From Chara braunii (lineage: Eukaryota; Streptophyta; Charophyceae; Charales; Characeae), in the NCBI GenBank assembly GCA_003427395.1, contig BFEA01000002.1:953780-975531 (forward strand): a stretch of DNA of 21,752 nt, in the 5' to 3' direction. Of the stretch, positions 1-8,166 are shown piece after piece. Numbering within the stretch: the first letter of the stretch is position 1; every line of letters starts with the position of its first letter. The position numbers and the translations under genes were made by a program. The notes beneath the pieces were generated by a model. The model was not told the DNA's origin, did not search any database, and saw only the letters and a list, made by a program, of their open reading frames with translations.

Positions 1-135
1 AAAAAAAAAAAAAAAAAAAAAAGGATATTTGGGCACTTTTTTTTCAAAACCGGTTCCCCGGTTCACGCCCCCTGGGCTGGTCCGGGTCTGGTTGGACCGG
101 GGTAGCTCAACCGGCCGGTTGCCGGCCCAGCACTG
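1..135. mobile_element. Terminal part of a hAT-like element at the contig edge
   Basis: The contig opens with 22 A, then a GC-rich block of repeated CCGGTT/AACCGG motifs that ends at about 135. Read on the reverse strand, this end begins CAGTGCTGGGCCGGCAACCG, which resembles hAT terminal inverted repeats of the CAGTG-TGGG type. The arrangement (homopolymer, then a GC-rich block of one iterated palindromic motif, then the terminus) matches the three more complete elements in this window at 2203, 5012 and 12506. The other end lies outside the contig, so no target duplication can be checked. It may instead be an unrelated GC-rich repeat. Confidence 0.45.
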
Positions 136-212
136 GTTTCATCTCCATTCTGCGGAAACATGTAGTACATGCAGGTGCCTCGATGGGATGGGATGGTATG
201 TACTGAGTTGCC

Positions 213-415
213 GTTTCGCCTGAAAAATCCGTCCAGGCCAACTGCGTAGCATGAGAGACCCAAATTCCCTGGAGGTCCTGTTTCGCCTGAAATCCGTCTT
301 CGTCAAATCGCGTAGCATGAGAGACCAGGGTTCCTTGGAGGTGCCCGCGGTCTCGCCTGAAATCCGTCTACACAAATTGCTTAGCATGAGAGGTCCGAGT
401 TGCCCGCATACCTGA
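213..415. repeat. About 68-bp tandem repeat, three copies
   Basis: Three degenerate copies start at about 213, 280 and 350. Each carries GTTTCGCCTGAAATCCGTC, then CGTAGCATGAGAGACC, then a CCTGGAGGT-like end. Periods are 67 and 70 bases. The long reverse-strand open frame across this stretch encodes the repeat itself and has no recognisable domain, so I do not call a gene. Confidence 0.75.
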
Positions 416-814
416 ACGGATTTCGGGCGAAATGGCACCCTGGTATGCCCCTGGGTACGTCTTGCTGGACATGCCTGCATGCGCTTCGCGTGTCCGTAAA
501 TTGGCTGGGAAACAGACTGGTGGATTAAACCACCAGGACATGCCATACATCGGCCGGAAAGTCGAAACGCGATGCTGGCCGCTGATGTATACTTGATCAA
601 CGATGTGCCGGCTCCCACTTTTTCAGAGTAGACGATGAGCGATTCTTCACAAGGCTGGGGCCATGTACTTTCTGTTCAATTCTTAGAAAGGAGTGTAGGT
701 TTGGTGGGTAGATATTGGCAAGCCATCTCAGGGGAAGTGGTCAATTGGAGATGTGAAGAGTGGATTTTGTGGGAGAGTGTTCGATACCCCACCGAGAAGA
801 AGGGGTTAGGTGGT
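416..814. other. No gene seen
   Basis: No coding region, RNA gene or mobile element is recognised here. The sequence is unique within the window and of moderate GC content. The short open frames on both strands lack known motifs. Confidence 0.4.
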
Positions 815-1075
815 GGCACAGACATATAGGGCCTTGCGCCACTGCACAACATTCTGCTTGTATCTGGACTACACAGCTGACCAGGTACGGTCGGACTGTG
901 GAACCATGTTCAATGTGTTGGGACCACTTCCAGCTCCGGATACAGTGAGGTGCGGCGACACTGACATAGGGCCTCGCACTCCACTGCAGAAAATCTGCTT
1001 GTATCTGGACGGCACAGCTGACTGTGCAAACTTTGAATGTGTCGGGATCATTTCGAGCTCCAGGTACATGATGTC
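815..1075. repeat. 141-bp diverged tandem duplication
   Basis: Two copies offset by 141 bases share CTGCTTGTATCTGGAC (854 and 995), a GACATA-AGGGCCT block and a GAACCATGTTCAATGTG/GAATGTG block. Open frames on both strands translate the duplicated unit. No domain is visible. Confidence 0.7.
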
Positions 1076-1890
1076 CACTTTCCGTCTTCACCCAGAAAGG
1101 ATGCCCCCCTGGTCATTGCAACTGTATTTGGGGCAACTTTCAGTCGAGATGCAGCAATAATGACCGGGTGTTCTATTCGGGTGAAGACGCTAGCGAGGGT
1201 GGAGACACAAATTACAATTTTTTAATTTTTTTTGTCAGTTTCTTGAGGTTGACCTTCCTTTTTATTTTGTGTATTTTTTTTTAATAGATAGCTTGAGGCT
1301 GCTTGACCATTTTCATTTTGGTTTTCTGCTACATTTTTTTTTTTTTTTCTTTCGGTGCCCTTCAGTTGGGTGAACATTTTTTCTTTTCTTTTTTCTAAAA
1401 AAGAAAATATAAAAAAGAGGCAGATCTTGCAGTCCGGCGCAGTCTCAGAGTTTCTCAACATTCTCTGAATCTGTCAGCAAATGTGTCAACTGTTCAAAGG
1501 GAAGCAGGACCTGGATTCCAGCAGTTGATGTTCCCCACCAATAGATGGAGATTTTTTATAAATAAATAAATAAATAAATAAATAAAAACATATATATAGT
1601 TGTGTGCAAGTGGGTCGATATGACACACGGGGGTGGGGGCAGCCGCCGCTGAACCTACATCCACTTGGGCGGCCTTGTACGCAAGAGGTTCTGAACAGGG
1701 GGAGTTGTAAGGAAGAAGATTAAAAACGAATAAGTTTTTTTGTTTTCCTTGGCTTCTTTCTGTTTTTTCGCTTTGGCGCTCTGATATCATGTGACAATAT
1801 ATATGTGTCTGGAGTGTATTTTTTGGCTGTGACAACCTTTCTTTGTTTCATGGATGTTTTGCTGGCTTGTGATGGGGTGTGAATCGACAG
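1076..1890. other. T-rich intergenic DNA with an (AAAT)n microsatellite
   Basis: Runs of T and A/T-rich DNA fill about 1210-1420. A short AAAT tetranucleotide repeat lies at about 1559-1586, followed by an AT dinucleotide tract at about 1590-1600. No gene is recognised. Confidence 0.5.
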
Positions 1891-1987
1891 TCTGTAGAGT
1901 TTTCCATTTGGTGTGGGTGAGTGATAGTCTACTTTGATTTTGGTTAAGGTAGATTATCATTTACAGTGTAATCAGTGAGGGGATTCT

Positions 1988-2047
1988 GCAGACTGTTGAG
2001 GGTTCAGCCTCCTGATGAGTCGGTGAAACTCCGACGAAACAGTTTGT
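1988..2047 (+). ncRNA. Type III hammerhead self-cleaving ribozyme, core intact
   Basis: All core positions are present. CTGATGA at 2012-2018 is followed by stem II, GTCGG (2019-2023) paired with CCGAC (2031-2035), around a 7-nt loop. GAA follows at 2036-2038, with A2039 pairing U1996. Stem I is GAGG (1998-2001) with CCTC (2008-2011) and a 6-nt loop. Stem III pairs 1988-1996 with 2039-2047 over 9 bp including two G-U pairs. The predicted cleavage site is after T1997, giving a GUU triplet rather than the commoner GUC. G10.1-C11.1 and A15.1-U16.1 are both conserved. Stems I and II are capped and stem III is open, which defines type III topology. The structure is read directly from sequence; activity is not shown. 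Confidence 0.9.
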
Positions 2048-2052
2048 CACAG

Positions 2053-2198
2053 CCCCTCGTTTGTTGTCCTCTTCTCTCTCTCTGCCTACGGTTTACCGGG
2101 CAGTTCTGTTTGTGACGATATACAACCCCTCGTTTGTTGTCCTCTTCTCTCTCTCTGCCTACGGTTTACCGGGGCAGTTCTGTTTGTGACGATATATA
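2053..2198. repeat. 73-bp tandem duplication in the hammerhead unit
   Basis: CCCCTCGTTTGTTGTCCTCT starts at 2053 and again at 2126. Both copies run through the CTCTCTCTCTGCCTACGG tract to GTGACGATATA with almost no differences, implying recent duplication of the unit's 3' part. Confidence 0.9.
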
Positions 2199-2202
2199 TA
2201 TA

Positions 2203-2967
2203 CAGGGTTGCCGGCGTTCGGGATGGGCCGAACACCCGAACCCGAACGCCCGAACGTTTGGGAACCCCTCTCGACGAGTTCGGACGTTCGGCCGAACACG
2301 GAACCAAAAAAAAAAAAAAAAAAAAGTGTCCAAAAATTCTGAAAAAAAACTATGTCATGCAGAAGAATAAACTAAACAACATTTGCCTCGACAGTACATC
2401 CAAATTTCTTACCAAATTTGAAATAAAAATCAAATACAAAAAATAAATAATATTAAGGAAAATAAGAAAAAATGAAACGAGAATGAAATTATTGCGTGGG
2501 CGAGCAAATTTTTGACACCGCCATCTTTGCCGATTTTTCATTTTTTTTTGGCTTTGTCAAATGCCATGAAATTTTATACATCTGTATCTTACATCATAGA
2601 GAACCTACAAATAAAGTTTGAAAAAATAATATTTTTTTTCAGGCCCCGAAATAAAGGGAAAACAAAAAGTGAAAAGAGAAAAAAAACAAATTAGTAAGTG
2701 GGAAAGCATGTTTTGACACCACCATCTTTGCCGATTTTTCATTATTTTTTGGCTCCACAGAATGACTTCAAAATTGAGAGACAGGTAGCTTACATAACAG
2801 AGAACTCAAAAAAAAAAAAAACAGAAAAAAATAATAATTTTTAGGTACCGAAATAATATTTTGCGGGGTCTGAACCCCTTCGAGTTCGGGCCCCGTATGG
2901 GGACCCTAACGCCCGAACGTTCGGGGGTCAGCTTATGGGCCTCCGTACGTTCGGCCTGGCAACTCTG
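2203..2967. mobile_element. Non-autonomous hAT-like element 1
   Basis: The left end CAGGGTTGCC and the reverse-complemented right end CAGAGTTGCC form inverted repeats. TATATATA flanks both sides (2195-2202 and 2968-2975), the 8-bp target duplication size of hAT elements, although the site lies in TA-rich DNA and is weak evidence. Subterminal blocks (2210-2304 and about 2870-2960) are packed with CCGAACG/CGTTCGG motifs, plausibly transposase-binding repeats. The AT-rich interior carries a core at 2325-2430 that recurs, mostly inverted in relation to it, in elements 2 and 3. An internal duplication of about 200 bp is marked by TTTTGACACC near 2509 and 2711. No transposase is encoded. Confidence 0.75.
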
Positions 2968-2975
2968 TATATATA

Positions 2976-3590
2976 TATATTTTTTTTAATTACTAAATGA
3001 GCTGCTATGTGAAATGTGCTTGTGTTCCTGTGGTCCCTGTGCACAGGGAAGCCATTGTCCCATGAAGACTACCAAGAGCTGGCAGAAAAGGCGAGGAGGG
3101 CGCGGTTGGCGGTCTCTGCCTCCACGTCTCCTTCTGTAAAGCAATAATGTCTGTCTTCTCCGTGGATGTAGGGTATTGCCTTGGTTTTCGTTTATCATTT
3201 CCCCCCGGCAATGTCTGCTCATAAAAGGATGGATCTGTAGAGGAGTATGTCGTCCAAGTACATACTCGGGCTTGTATTTTTTCTACAGCATCTGGCTGCA
3301 ATTGTGTTCAGGTAAGTTCAAGAGAGTCAAGTGTGAGTATGCGCTGCAGAGAACTTTGCCGACCTTCACAAGGGGGATAGAGAGGGTGGAGATGATCGTG
3401 TTTGCCCTGTTATGAAAGATCTATTGGTGTGAGGTAAGAAGTCTCACTGAAATCATTTTCGAGTTGCTTAGCTTGTGTGTTGAATCATTGTACATCGCCC
3501 AGCGTCCACAGAATCATGCGGAGGAGGGTCGGTGCACCACAGTTCGCACCGATTGGTCTTCCTCTTCCCCGGCCTTCTTGTTAGGGTGGG

Positions 3591-3593
<3 letters not shown>
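2976..3593. other. No confirmed gene; splice-like signals
   Basis: No protein domain is recognised on either strand. Consensus-like splice signals flank 3289-3311: TTTTTTCTACAG upstream and CAG/GTAAGT downstream, outlining a possible 23-nt microexon on the plus strand. Another donor-like GAG/GTAAGA lies at about 3432. These are suggestive only. Confidence 0.25.

Positions 3594-3661
<68 letters not shown>
3594..3661. repeat. Compound (TG)n(AG)n microsatellite
   Basis: A TG dinucleotide run passes directly into an AG run. Open frames across it encode only Ser-Leu or Arg-Glu and His-Thr repeats and are not genes. Confidence 0.95.
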
Positions 3662-3662
<1 letters not shown>

Positions 3663-3744
3663 ATGGGTCGTCGTCAACACTCTTGACAAGTCTCTGTTCA
3701 GGTGGAGAAATAGAGTCCCAGCAGGATCTGTTCAAGGGTCCCTG

Positions 3745-4030
3745 GCCCAGGTTTAGATAATGAACCAGGTGTAGATGGCGGACTGGCTTTAGTTGATGAA
3801 CCAGGTTTAGATGACAGACCTGGCTTAGCTGACGAAAACCAGGTCTAGTTGGTGTAGTGGACCAGGTTATGAATTGACGAAAACCAGGTCTAGTTGGTGA
3901 ACCAGGTTTTGGTAGTGGACCAGGTTATGAATTGGTGGACAAGCTCTAGTTGGTGAACCAGGTTTTGGTAGTGGACAGGGGGTCTTGTTGACGGAGCAGT
4001 GTTTGATAATGGGCCAAGTTAAGTTGATGA
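3745..4030. repeat. Degenerate minisatellite with core AACCAGGT
   Basis: About ten imperfect repeats of an 18-27 bp unit, built on GTTGATGAACCAGGTTTAG and variants such as GAAAACCAGGTCTAGTTGG. A higher-order unit is repeated around 3830-3960. No coding interpretation is supported. Confidence 0.8.
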
Positions 4031-4705
4031 ACATAAACCACTGCAGTACTTCCTAGAGTCGTGCCCGTTAACGAGACACGAGTTTAGGAAACGTATGGGC
4101 CACTACAGGAGCGGCCAAATTCATCCAACTAGAAACGTTTCTACTCATTTTTTTTCCGCGGCCGATAGCTGGGCCAAGTACTGGTGGTTTAATGATAGGT
4201 TTCGATGGACTCCGGGTTACGGGGTGGCAGTCGGTGGGTTTGTTCACCCTAGGCTCGTCCAGCATATAGGCAAGGAACATATGTTCTTCTGAATTTGGAC
4301 CAGCAGGATCAGGATTGGGAGCAAGGAGGTGGTTTTCTGCGATGAGTGTCTTGAGCAGCAAATCCATCTCTTGGTTGGGAGAGATGGTGTCTCGCTCAAT
4401 ATCATGATGGGGTTATGGTCTGTTTAGTCCGGCGGCGGGTCTTGAGAATGGACCGGCTTTGTCCTACCCTGCCCATTATTGGAGTAAACAGAACACTACT
4501 GTAGGAACCGCTGAGGCAAGGCGCGTTTTTTTTTGTCTTTGGACGATGTATAGTGCTTCGTGCAGCACTAAGTCTTGGTTAGCTTTACTGTCCATTGTTT
4601 CAACATTGAAATGATGCTCGAAACTTTTCGAGGGTCTGGAGTTTCTCTGCAATTTTATGGTGTTGCTGTTGGCCTTTTTTTGTTTTTTTTTGTTTTTTTG
4701 TTTTT
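4031..4705. other. No confirmed gene; one reverse-strand open stretch
   Basis: On the reverse strand the frame is open from about 4403 to 4068. It reads with unbiased composition around LLLKTLIAENHLL and EEHMFLAYMLDEPRVNKP. I recognise no family. It could be a fragment of a retroelement gag-like frame or an unspliced exon, or chance. From about 4670 an A-rich tail (reverse strand) belongs to the U6 pseudogene that follows. Confidence 0.25.
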
Positions 4706-5071
4706 GGGACCATTTCACGATTTATATGTGTCGCCCTTGTGCAGGGGCCATGCTGATTAGTAATTACCATGGCTACGGTACGGACGTCCGGACCGCCGTC
4801 CAGACGGTTCGGATTTTTTTTTTTTTCGGGACCATTTCACGATTTATATGTGTTGCCCTTGTGCAGGGGCCATGCTGATTAGTAATTACCATGGCTACGG
4901 TACGGACGTCCGGACCGCCGTCCAGACGGTTCGGATTTTTTTTTTTTTCGGGACCATTTCACGATTTATATGTGTTGCCCTTGTGCAGGGGCCATGCTGA
5001 TTAGTAATTACCATGGCTACGGTACGGACGTCCGGACCGCCGTCCAGACGGTCCGGATTTGGTCCGGAATC
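4706..5071. repeat. 122-bp tandem triplication across the U6/hAT junction
   Basis: GGGACCATTTCACGATTTAT starts at 4706, 4828 and 4950, an exact period of 122. Each unit holds the 3' half of U6 (reverse strand), the GTAATTAC target site, about 47 bases of the left end of hAT-like element 2 and, in the first two units, a run of about 12 T. The third unit continues into the full element. The duplication must therefore postdate the insertion of the element. Exchange between the U6 oligo(A) tail and a T-run in the element would explain the unit boundaries. Confidence 0.9.
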
Positions 5072-5666
5072 CGGACGTCCGGCGGATCTGCCAAATTTCG
5101 AGGAAAAAAAAAAGCAAAAAAAAAACGGTCCAGGACCCTTCCCCATTGAGGAGCAAAGCCCCCAAAATTGTTTTGAGGGTTTGTCAGGCCCGTTTATGCT
5201 TTTTTGGGGGGTCCGGACATGCTCTATCTCTATAATAATTTATTAGACAAGCCCAAGTTTTTGATTATGAATAATTCATTACCTTTTATTAGTTTTTTAA
5301 ACTTAAGTCTTTTTTTAAGCTTTTTGTAGTTTTTGACTTTTAACTCAAGTTTGGTTAGGAATTCTGACATGTCTCTGAGGCAAAAGTGGTTTGCATTGTT
5401 ATTCTGCATAACATACTTTTTTTTCAGATTTTTTTTTTTTTTTTTTAAATGGTCCGGATATTTCCGGACCTGTCCAGACATCCGGACCGTCCGGATCCCC
5501 CATGTCCGGAGGTTCGGAAATGTCCGGAATTCCGGACGCCTGGAAACTACCGGACACGGGTCCGGTTCCACGTCCGGAAATGTNCGGGTCCGGGTCCGGC
5601 GTAGCCATGGTAATTACCCTTCTTCTCTGTATCGTTCCAATCCTTTTAACGGATGTCCCAATGGAC
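4950..5666 (-). pseudogene. U6: A-tailed U6 snRNA retropseudogene split by hAT-like element 2
   Basis: The reverse strand carries the U6 5' stem-loop region (5666 down to about 5645) and the ACAGAGA box (within 5619-5640). After the inserted element come the AGC triad with CATGGCCCC and the 3' region ending in GAAATGGTCC at about 4950. U6 is the catalytic snRNA of the spliceosome, normally ending in U. Here the end is followed by an A-rich tail (tracts near 4660-4705 and in the repeat units), so this looks retroposed rather than a Pol III gene. The 3' domain carries several substitutions. Extra bases GGGTAATTACTAATC lie between the ACAGAGA box and the AGC triad even after the element is removed. 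Confidence 0.85.
5012..5609. mobile_element. Non-autonomous hAT-like element 2, inserted in U6
   Basis: The ends CATGGCTACG and CGTAGCCATG are perfect 10-bp inverted repeats. They are flanked by the identical 8-bp direct repeat GTAATTAC (5004-5011 and 5610-5617), the hAT target-duplication length. That octamer is also a palindrome, so boundaries could shift by a base. Subterminal blocks are filled with TCCGGA/GTCCGGAC motifs. The interior at about 5330-5430 carries the family core (TCTGAGGCAAAAG, then TTCTGCATAACATA, then a T-run) shared with elements 1 and 3. There is no transposase frame. One N lies at 5584. Autonomous hAT transposases elsewhere in the genome would have to mobilise it. Confidence 0.85.
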
Positions 5667-5980
5667 AGGGTGTTGGATCTATATTTATTTAATTTATTAT
5701 TATGTTTACAAATTTCGAGTTTGAGCATTGGTTGCCACCTGCTAAGTTTAAGATTCAAAGCCGAGTCTCTTGAAAAGCAATTGAAAGATGAAGAAGCCTT
5801 TATAGCCAAGAATTTGAAAAAGCAACTTGCTGATTGGAGGTGGTAGATCAGTTTGCCGCCATTGGAGAGGACATGCCCCCTCCCCTCGCCTGCTCCACTT
5901 TCTCATCTCCCCCCCCGTCCTCCCTTTGTTGAAATGTCTTCTTTGTAACCTATGACTTAAGCCCTCCTCCCTCATCCCAC
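5667..5980. other. Short intergenic stretch, no gene
   Basis: AT-rich DNA up to about 5850 is followed by a pyrimidine-rich stretch. A plus-strand frame includes ESLEKQLKDEEAFIAKNLKK (about 5760-5825), a charged helix-like segment without family identity. I do not call a gene. Confidence 0.3.

Positions 5981-6036
<56 letters not shown>
5981..6036. repeat. Compound (CT)n(CA)n microsatellite
   Basis: A CT run passes directly into a CA run, so the reverse strand reads TG then AG, the same order as at 3594 and 17704. Frames across it encode only dipeptide repeats. Confidence 0.95.
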
Positions 6037-6040
<4 letters not shown>

Positions 6041-6275
6041 AGGACAAACCACCAAGCACTGTGAAGAGGATGGAGCGGATGACATGCGAGATGAGACATG
6101 TGGCAATATTGGGATGTAGTGCAAAACGATGCCTGCTCCTCGTGAGTGCATATTGACTCCTGAGCGCATATTGTGGAGGGCATGATGGAATGTAGGGTGT
6201 CCCGGAAAGTTGCGCCCCTACTGCCATGGGCCTGCTGAAGTTTTTTGGCCCCGGGGGCAAACAGGGTAAAACTGC

Positions 6276-6571
6276 CGTTTCGTCAAAATGGACATCTTTT
6301 ATTTTTTGAACGAAATTGAAACCGAGTTTTTTGGCTGAAAACTCGTCAAAATTTGCTGTTCCTGAGGGTCTGGCGTTTGTAAAACGCTGGACCCCCTGGC
6401 TGTACATGGACCTAACTTGAGACCAGGTACTGCCTGGAGGTGGCTGGTCTCAAGCTAGGTCCATGTACAGCCAGGGGGTCCCTCAGGAATAGCAAATTTT
6501 GACGAGTGTTCGGCCAAGAAACTCGGTTTCAATTTCGTTCAAAAAATAAAAAGTGTCCATTTTGACGAAAT
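6276..6571. repeat. Long imperfect foldback (about 127-150 bp arms)
   Basis: The arm at 6276-6425 is the reverse complement of 6445-6571, with a 19-base loop. Paired blocks include CTGTACATGGACCTA with TAGGTCCATGTACAG, and CGTCAAAATTTGCT with AGCAAATTTTGACG. The left arm carries an extra insert of about 23 bases near 6371 that is itself a small hairpin (GCGTTT-GT-AAAACGC). Outside the arms a 12-bp direct repeat ATGGGCCTGCTG appears near 6228 and 6667. It could be a MITE-like foldback element or a small-RNA precursor. I see no coding capacity. Confidence 0.85.
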
Positions 6572-7198
6572 AGTCGTTGTAAGCTGGCCGTCAGAGGGGG
6601 TAATGCAGTGTGCAACACAAATTTTCCCAAAAAAAAGCGAAAAGCACACCAATGGGTTCTACGGTGATGGGCCTGCTGTGCCACTCGCCAAATCTTAAAA
6701 AGGCAGATATACGCCTTTCTCCAAAACCGCTACTCATCACATGCAGAAAGACAAAAAATACGGTGCTCTTATCTTTCGATGTTCTAATCGAAAATGCATT
6801 CTTGTCTTGCACGGTGAGAAGTGGAGCGTGACCTAGATAGATAGCTTTGATAGATGGCTTTTTTAGATGGCGGGCCCCAGATAGTTCAGGAAGGATTGTA
6901 ACTGAGGACTGTATTTCAACAATTCATGGGTATGACAACTGAGCTAGGCATATTTCAGTTACATTCGTGCTGGTCGACTCCCCAAAAAGGAATCATCAGG
7001 CAGAGCAGAGTCGAGCTGCGTGCAATCGGTCGCAGGGCAGTGCAGCCTCTCCCTCTCTCTCCCGCTCTCGGTGCTTGCGGTCTTGTGCCTGAAGATGTGG
7101 TGAGTTCCATTCACTCTCGGCCCGAAAACAAGATAGACGAGCACGCGTAGCTTGGCGCCCCCGCCTCACCCAAAGTCTGTCTGGGCGATGCTCGGTTG
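6572..7198. other. Intergenic DNA flanking the mitochondrial insert
   Basis: No gene is recognised. At 7030-7140 a CT-rich tract is followed by GAGTTCCATTCACTCTCGGC. A similar block follows the (TC)n tract on the other side of the mitochondrial insert at about 9062-9095. Confidence 0.4.
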
Positions 7199-7552
7199 CA
7201 AGTATTTGGAGTTTCCTTGGGGTTAGGTTTAGGAATGATTTTGTACCATGTTTGTATGGTGGCGTGATGTAATACGTGAATCCACCTATGAAGGATATCA
7301 TACATCAGTGGTTCAAGTGGGTCTTCGTCATGGTATGATTTTGTTCATTGTGTCAGAAGTAATGTTTTTTGTAGCTTTTTTTTGGGCTTTCTTTCATTCA
7401 AGTCTGGCGCCTACCGTAGAAATCGGAGCTATTTGGCCCCCAAAAGGTAGTGATGTGTTAGATCCTTGGGGAATCCCCTTTCTAAATACTCTTATTCTAC
7501 TTTCATCTGGAGCTGCTGTAACTTGGGCTCATCATGCTATATTAGCCACTAT
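7199..7552 (+). pseudogene. cox3: Mitochondrial cox3 fragment
   Basis: Cytochrome c oxidase subunit III is a membrane subunit of respiratory complex IV encoded in plant mitochondria. The translation carries [35 protein letters not shown] and [11 protein letters not shown], which are characteristic central cox3 segments. Upstream, [12 protein letters not shown] lies in another frame, so a small indel at about 7246 breaks the frame before MFVWW. The N-terminal part and everything after HHAILA (more than a third of the protein) are missing. The sequence joins nad9 in frame at about 7548-7556. Nuclear surroundings indicate a mitochondrial DNA insertion rather than a working gene. Confidence 0.9.
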
Positions 7553-7703
7553 TCTTGATTTACGTCGTATATTAACAGATTATGGTTTTGAGGGTTATCC
7601 GTTACGAAAAGACTTTCCCTTAAGTGGATATGTGGAAGTACGATACGAGGATTCAGAGAAACGTGCAGTGTTGATTGATATCATAGTACAGAATGTGAAT
7701 TGA
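7553..7703 (+). pseudogene. nad9: nad9 fragment fused in frame to cox3
   Basis: [12 protein letters not shown] and [18 protein letters not shown] are the conserved C-terminal motif region of NAD9 (the 30-kDa-type subunit of complex I). Homology stops at about 7668, where the known protein continues differently; ten unrelated residues follow before a stop at 7703. The join to cox3 preserves the frame, producing a 151-codon chimeric open frame from 7248. It could have arisen by recombination in the mitochondrial genome or by end-joining during nuclear insertion. Confidence 0.88.
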
Positions 7704-7719
7704 CTCTGTTTTTTGTTCG

Positions 7720-7760
7720 GACGCTTCACGTATAGTCTCTGAGGATCCTACACAGACATA
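7720..7760 (+). other. Group I intron 3' core fragment (S element-like)
   Basis: CGTATAGTCTCTGAGG resembles the conserved S element (3' strand of P7) of group I introns. Bases 7734-7748 are complementary, with one offset base, to 8761-8776, where an R-like element sits. The two halves appear in the reverse of the usual R-before-S order. Confidence 0.4.
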
Positions 7761-7792
7761 TGTTGGTTTCCTGCGGATTATCCGTTGTATAT

Positions 7793-7970
7793 TGAAATTC
7801 ATTCAATAAATAGGTTAGGACTTTCCCACATATAGTGAAGTAGTAAGGTCAGAGATTACTCGTCGGACACGGCAATGAGTTTACCACTTTCATCGGCGAA
7901 CAACCGAACCCTTTGAACCTCGACCTTCCACCATTACTGATGGGGTAAGACTATGCCTTCACCATATTCA
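7793..7970 (+). repeat. Mitochondrial intron-like repeat, copy A
   Basis: This block aligns over about 150-178 bases with 10445-10597, including nearly identical CCATTACTGATGGGGTAAGA and ATGCCTTCACCATATTCA. Copy A has two extra insertions of roughly 12-14 bases. It lies between organellar gene pieces in both places, so it is probably a shared intron domain or a dispersed mitochondrial repeat. Confidence 0.75.
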
Positions 7971-8044
7971 CTACAGTCACCTGTAAGAACTTAGGTACGA
8001 GCCGTATGAATGATGTGTGCAGGAAAGACAGTGTCAGACACATT

Positions 8045-8166
8045 GTATCAATTTGACCCGAAACCGGGTGATCTAGCCATGAGCAGGTTGAAGAGAGTCC
8101 TAACGGGCCTTNGAGGACCGAACCCACGTATGTGGCAAAATACGGGGATGACTTGTGGCTAGGGGT
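8045..8166 (+). rRNA. rnl: Mitochondrial large-subunit rRNA fragment
   Basis: GACCCGAAACCGGGTGATCT, AGCCATGAGCAGGTTGAAGA and GGATGACTTGTGGCTAGGGG match the highly conserved middle of domain II of 23S/26S rRNA, in the plant mitochondrial version. Only about 120 nt are present, and homology ends abruptly after AGGGGT at 8166, where the rRNA should continue GAAAGGCC. One N occurs at 8112. The stop coincides with the start of sequence bearing group I intron features, so the edge is probably an exon/intron boundary. The fragment is not functional here. Confidence 0.88.

Larger units (their letters stand above)
1890..2202 (+). mobile_element. Hammerhead-bearing, retrozyme-like repeat unit (copy 1)
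   Basis: The unit begins near GTAGAGTTTTCCATTTGG, carries a complete hammerhead at 1988-2047, continues with a pyrimidine-rich tract and ends CTGTTTGTGACGATATA. The same unit recurs three times on the reverse strand at 11040-11760, which defines it as a repeat family. Compared with the reverse-strand unit at about 11041-11363, this copy lacks about 85 bases between its GATTTT and GGTTAAGG blocks. Its 3' part is tandemly duplicated. Plant retrozymes are known non-autonomous retroelements whose long terminal repeats of a few hundred bases carry type III hammerheads; assignment here is inference because no primer-binding site or paired LTRs were proven. hAT-like element 1 is inserted in its terminal TA tract. 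Confidence 0.65.

Noticed and set aside
139-618. Reverse-strand 159-codon open frame
   Set aside because: It translates the 68-bp tandem repeat and has no domain.
810-1160. Open frames of 116 codons on both strands
   Set aside because: Both follow the 141-bp duplication; no motif and no coding bias visible.
6996-7301. Reverse-strand open frames over the cox3 start
   Set aside because: They are antisense to the recognised cox3 sequence and lack any motif.
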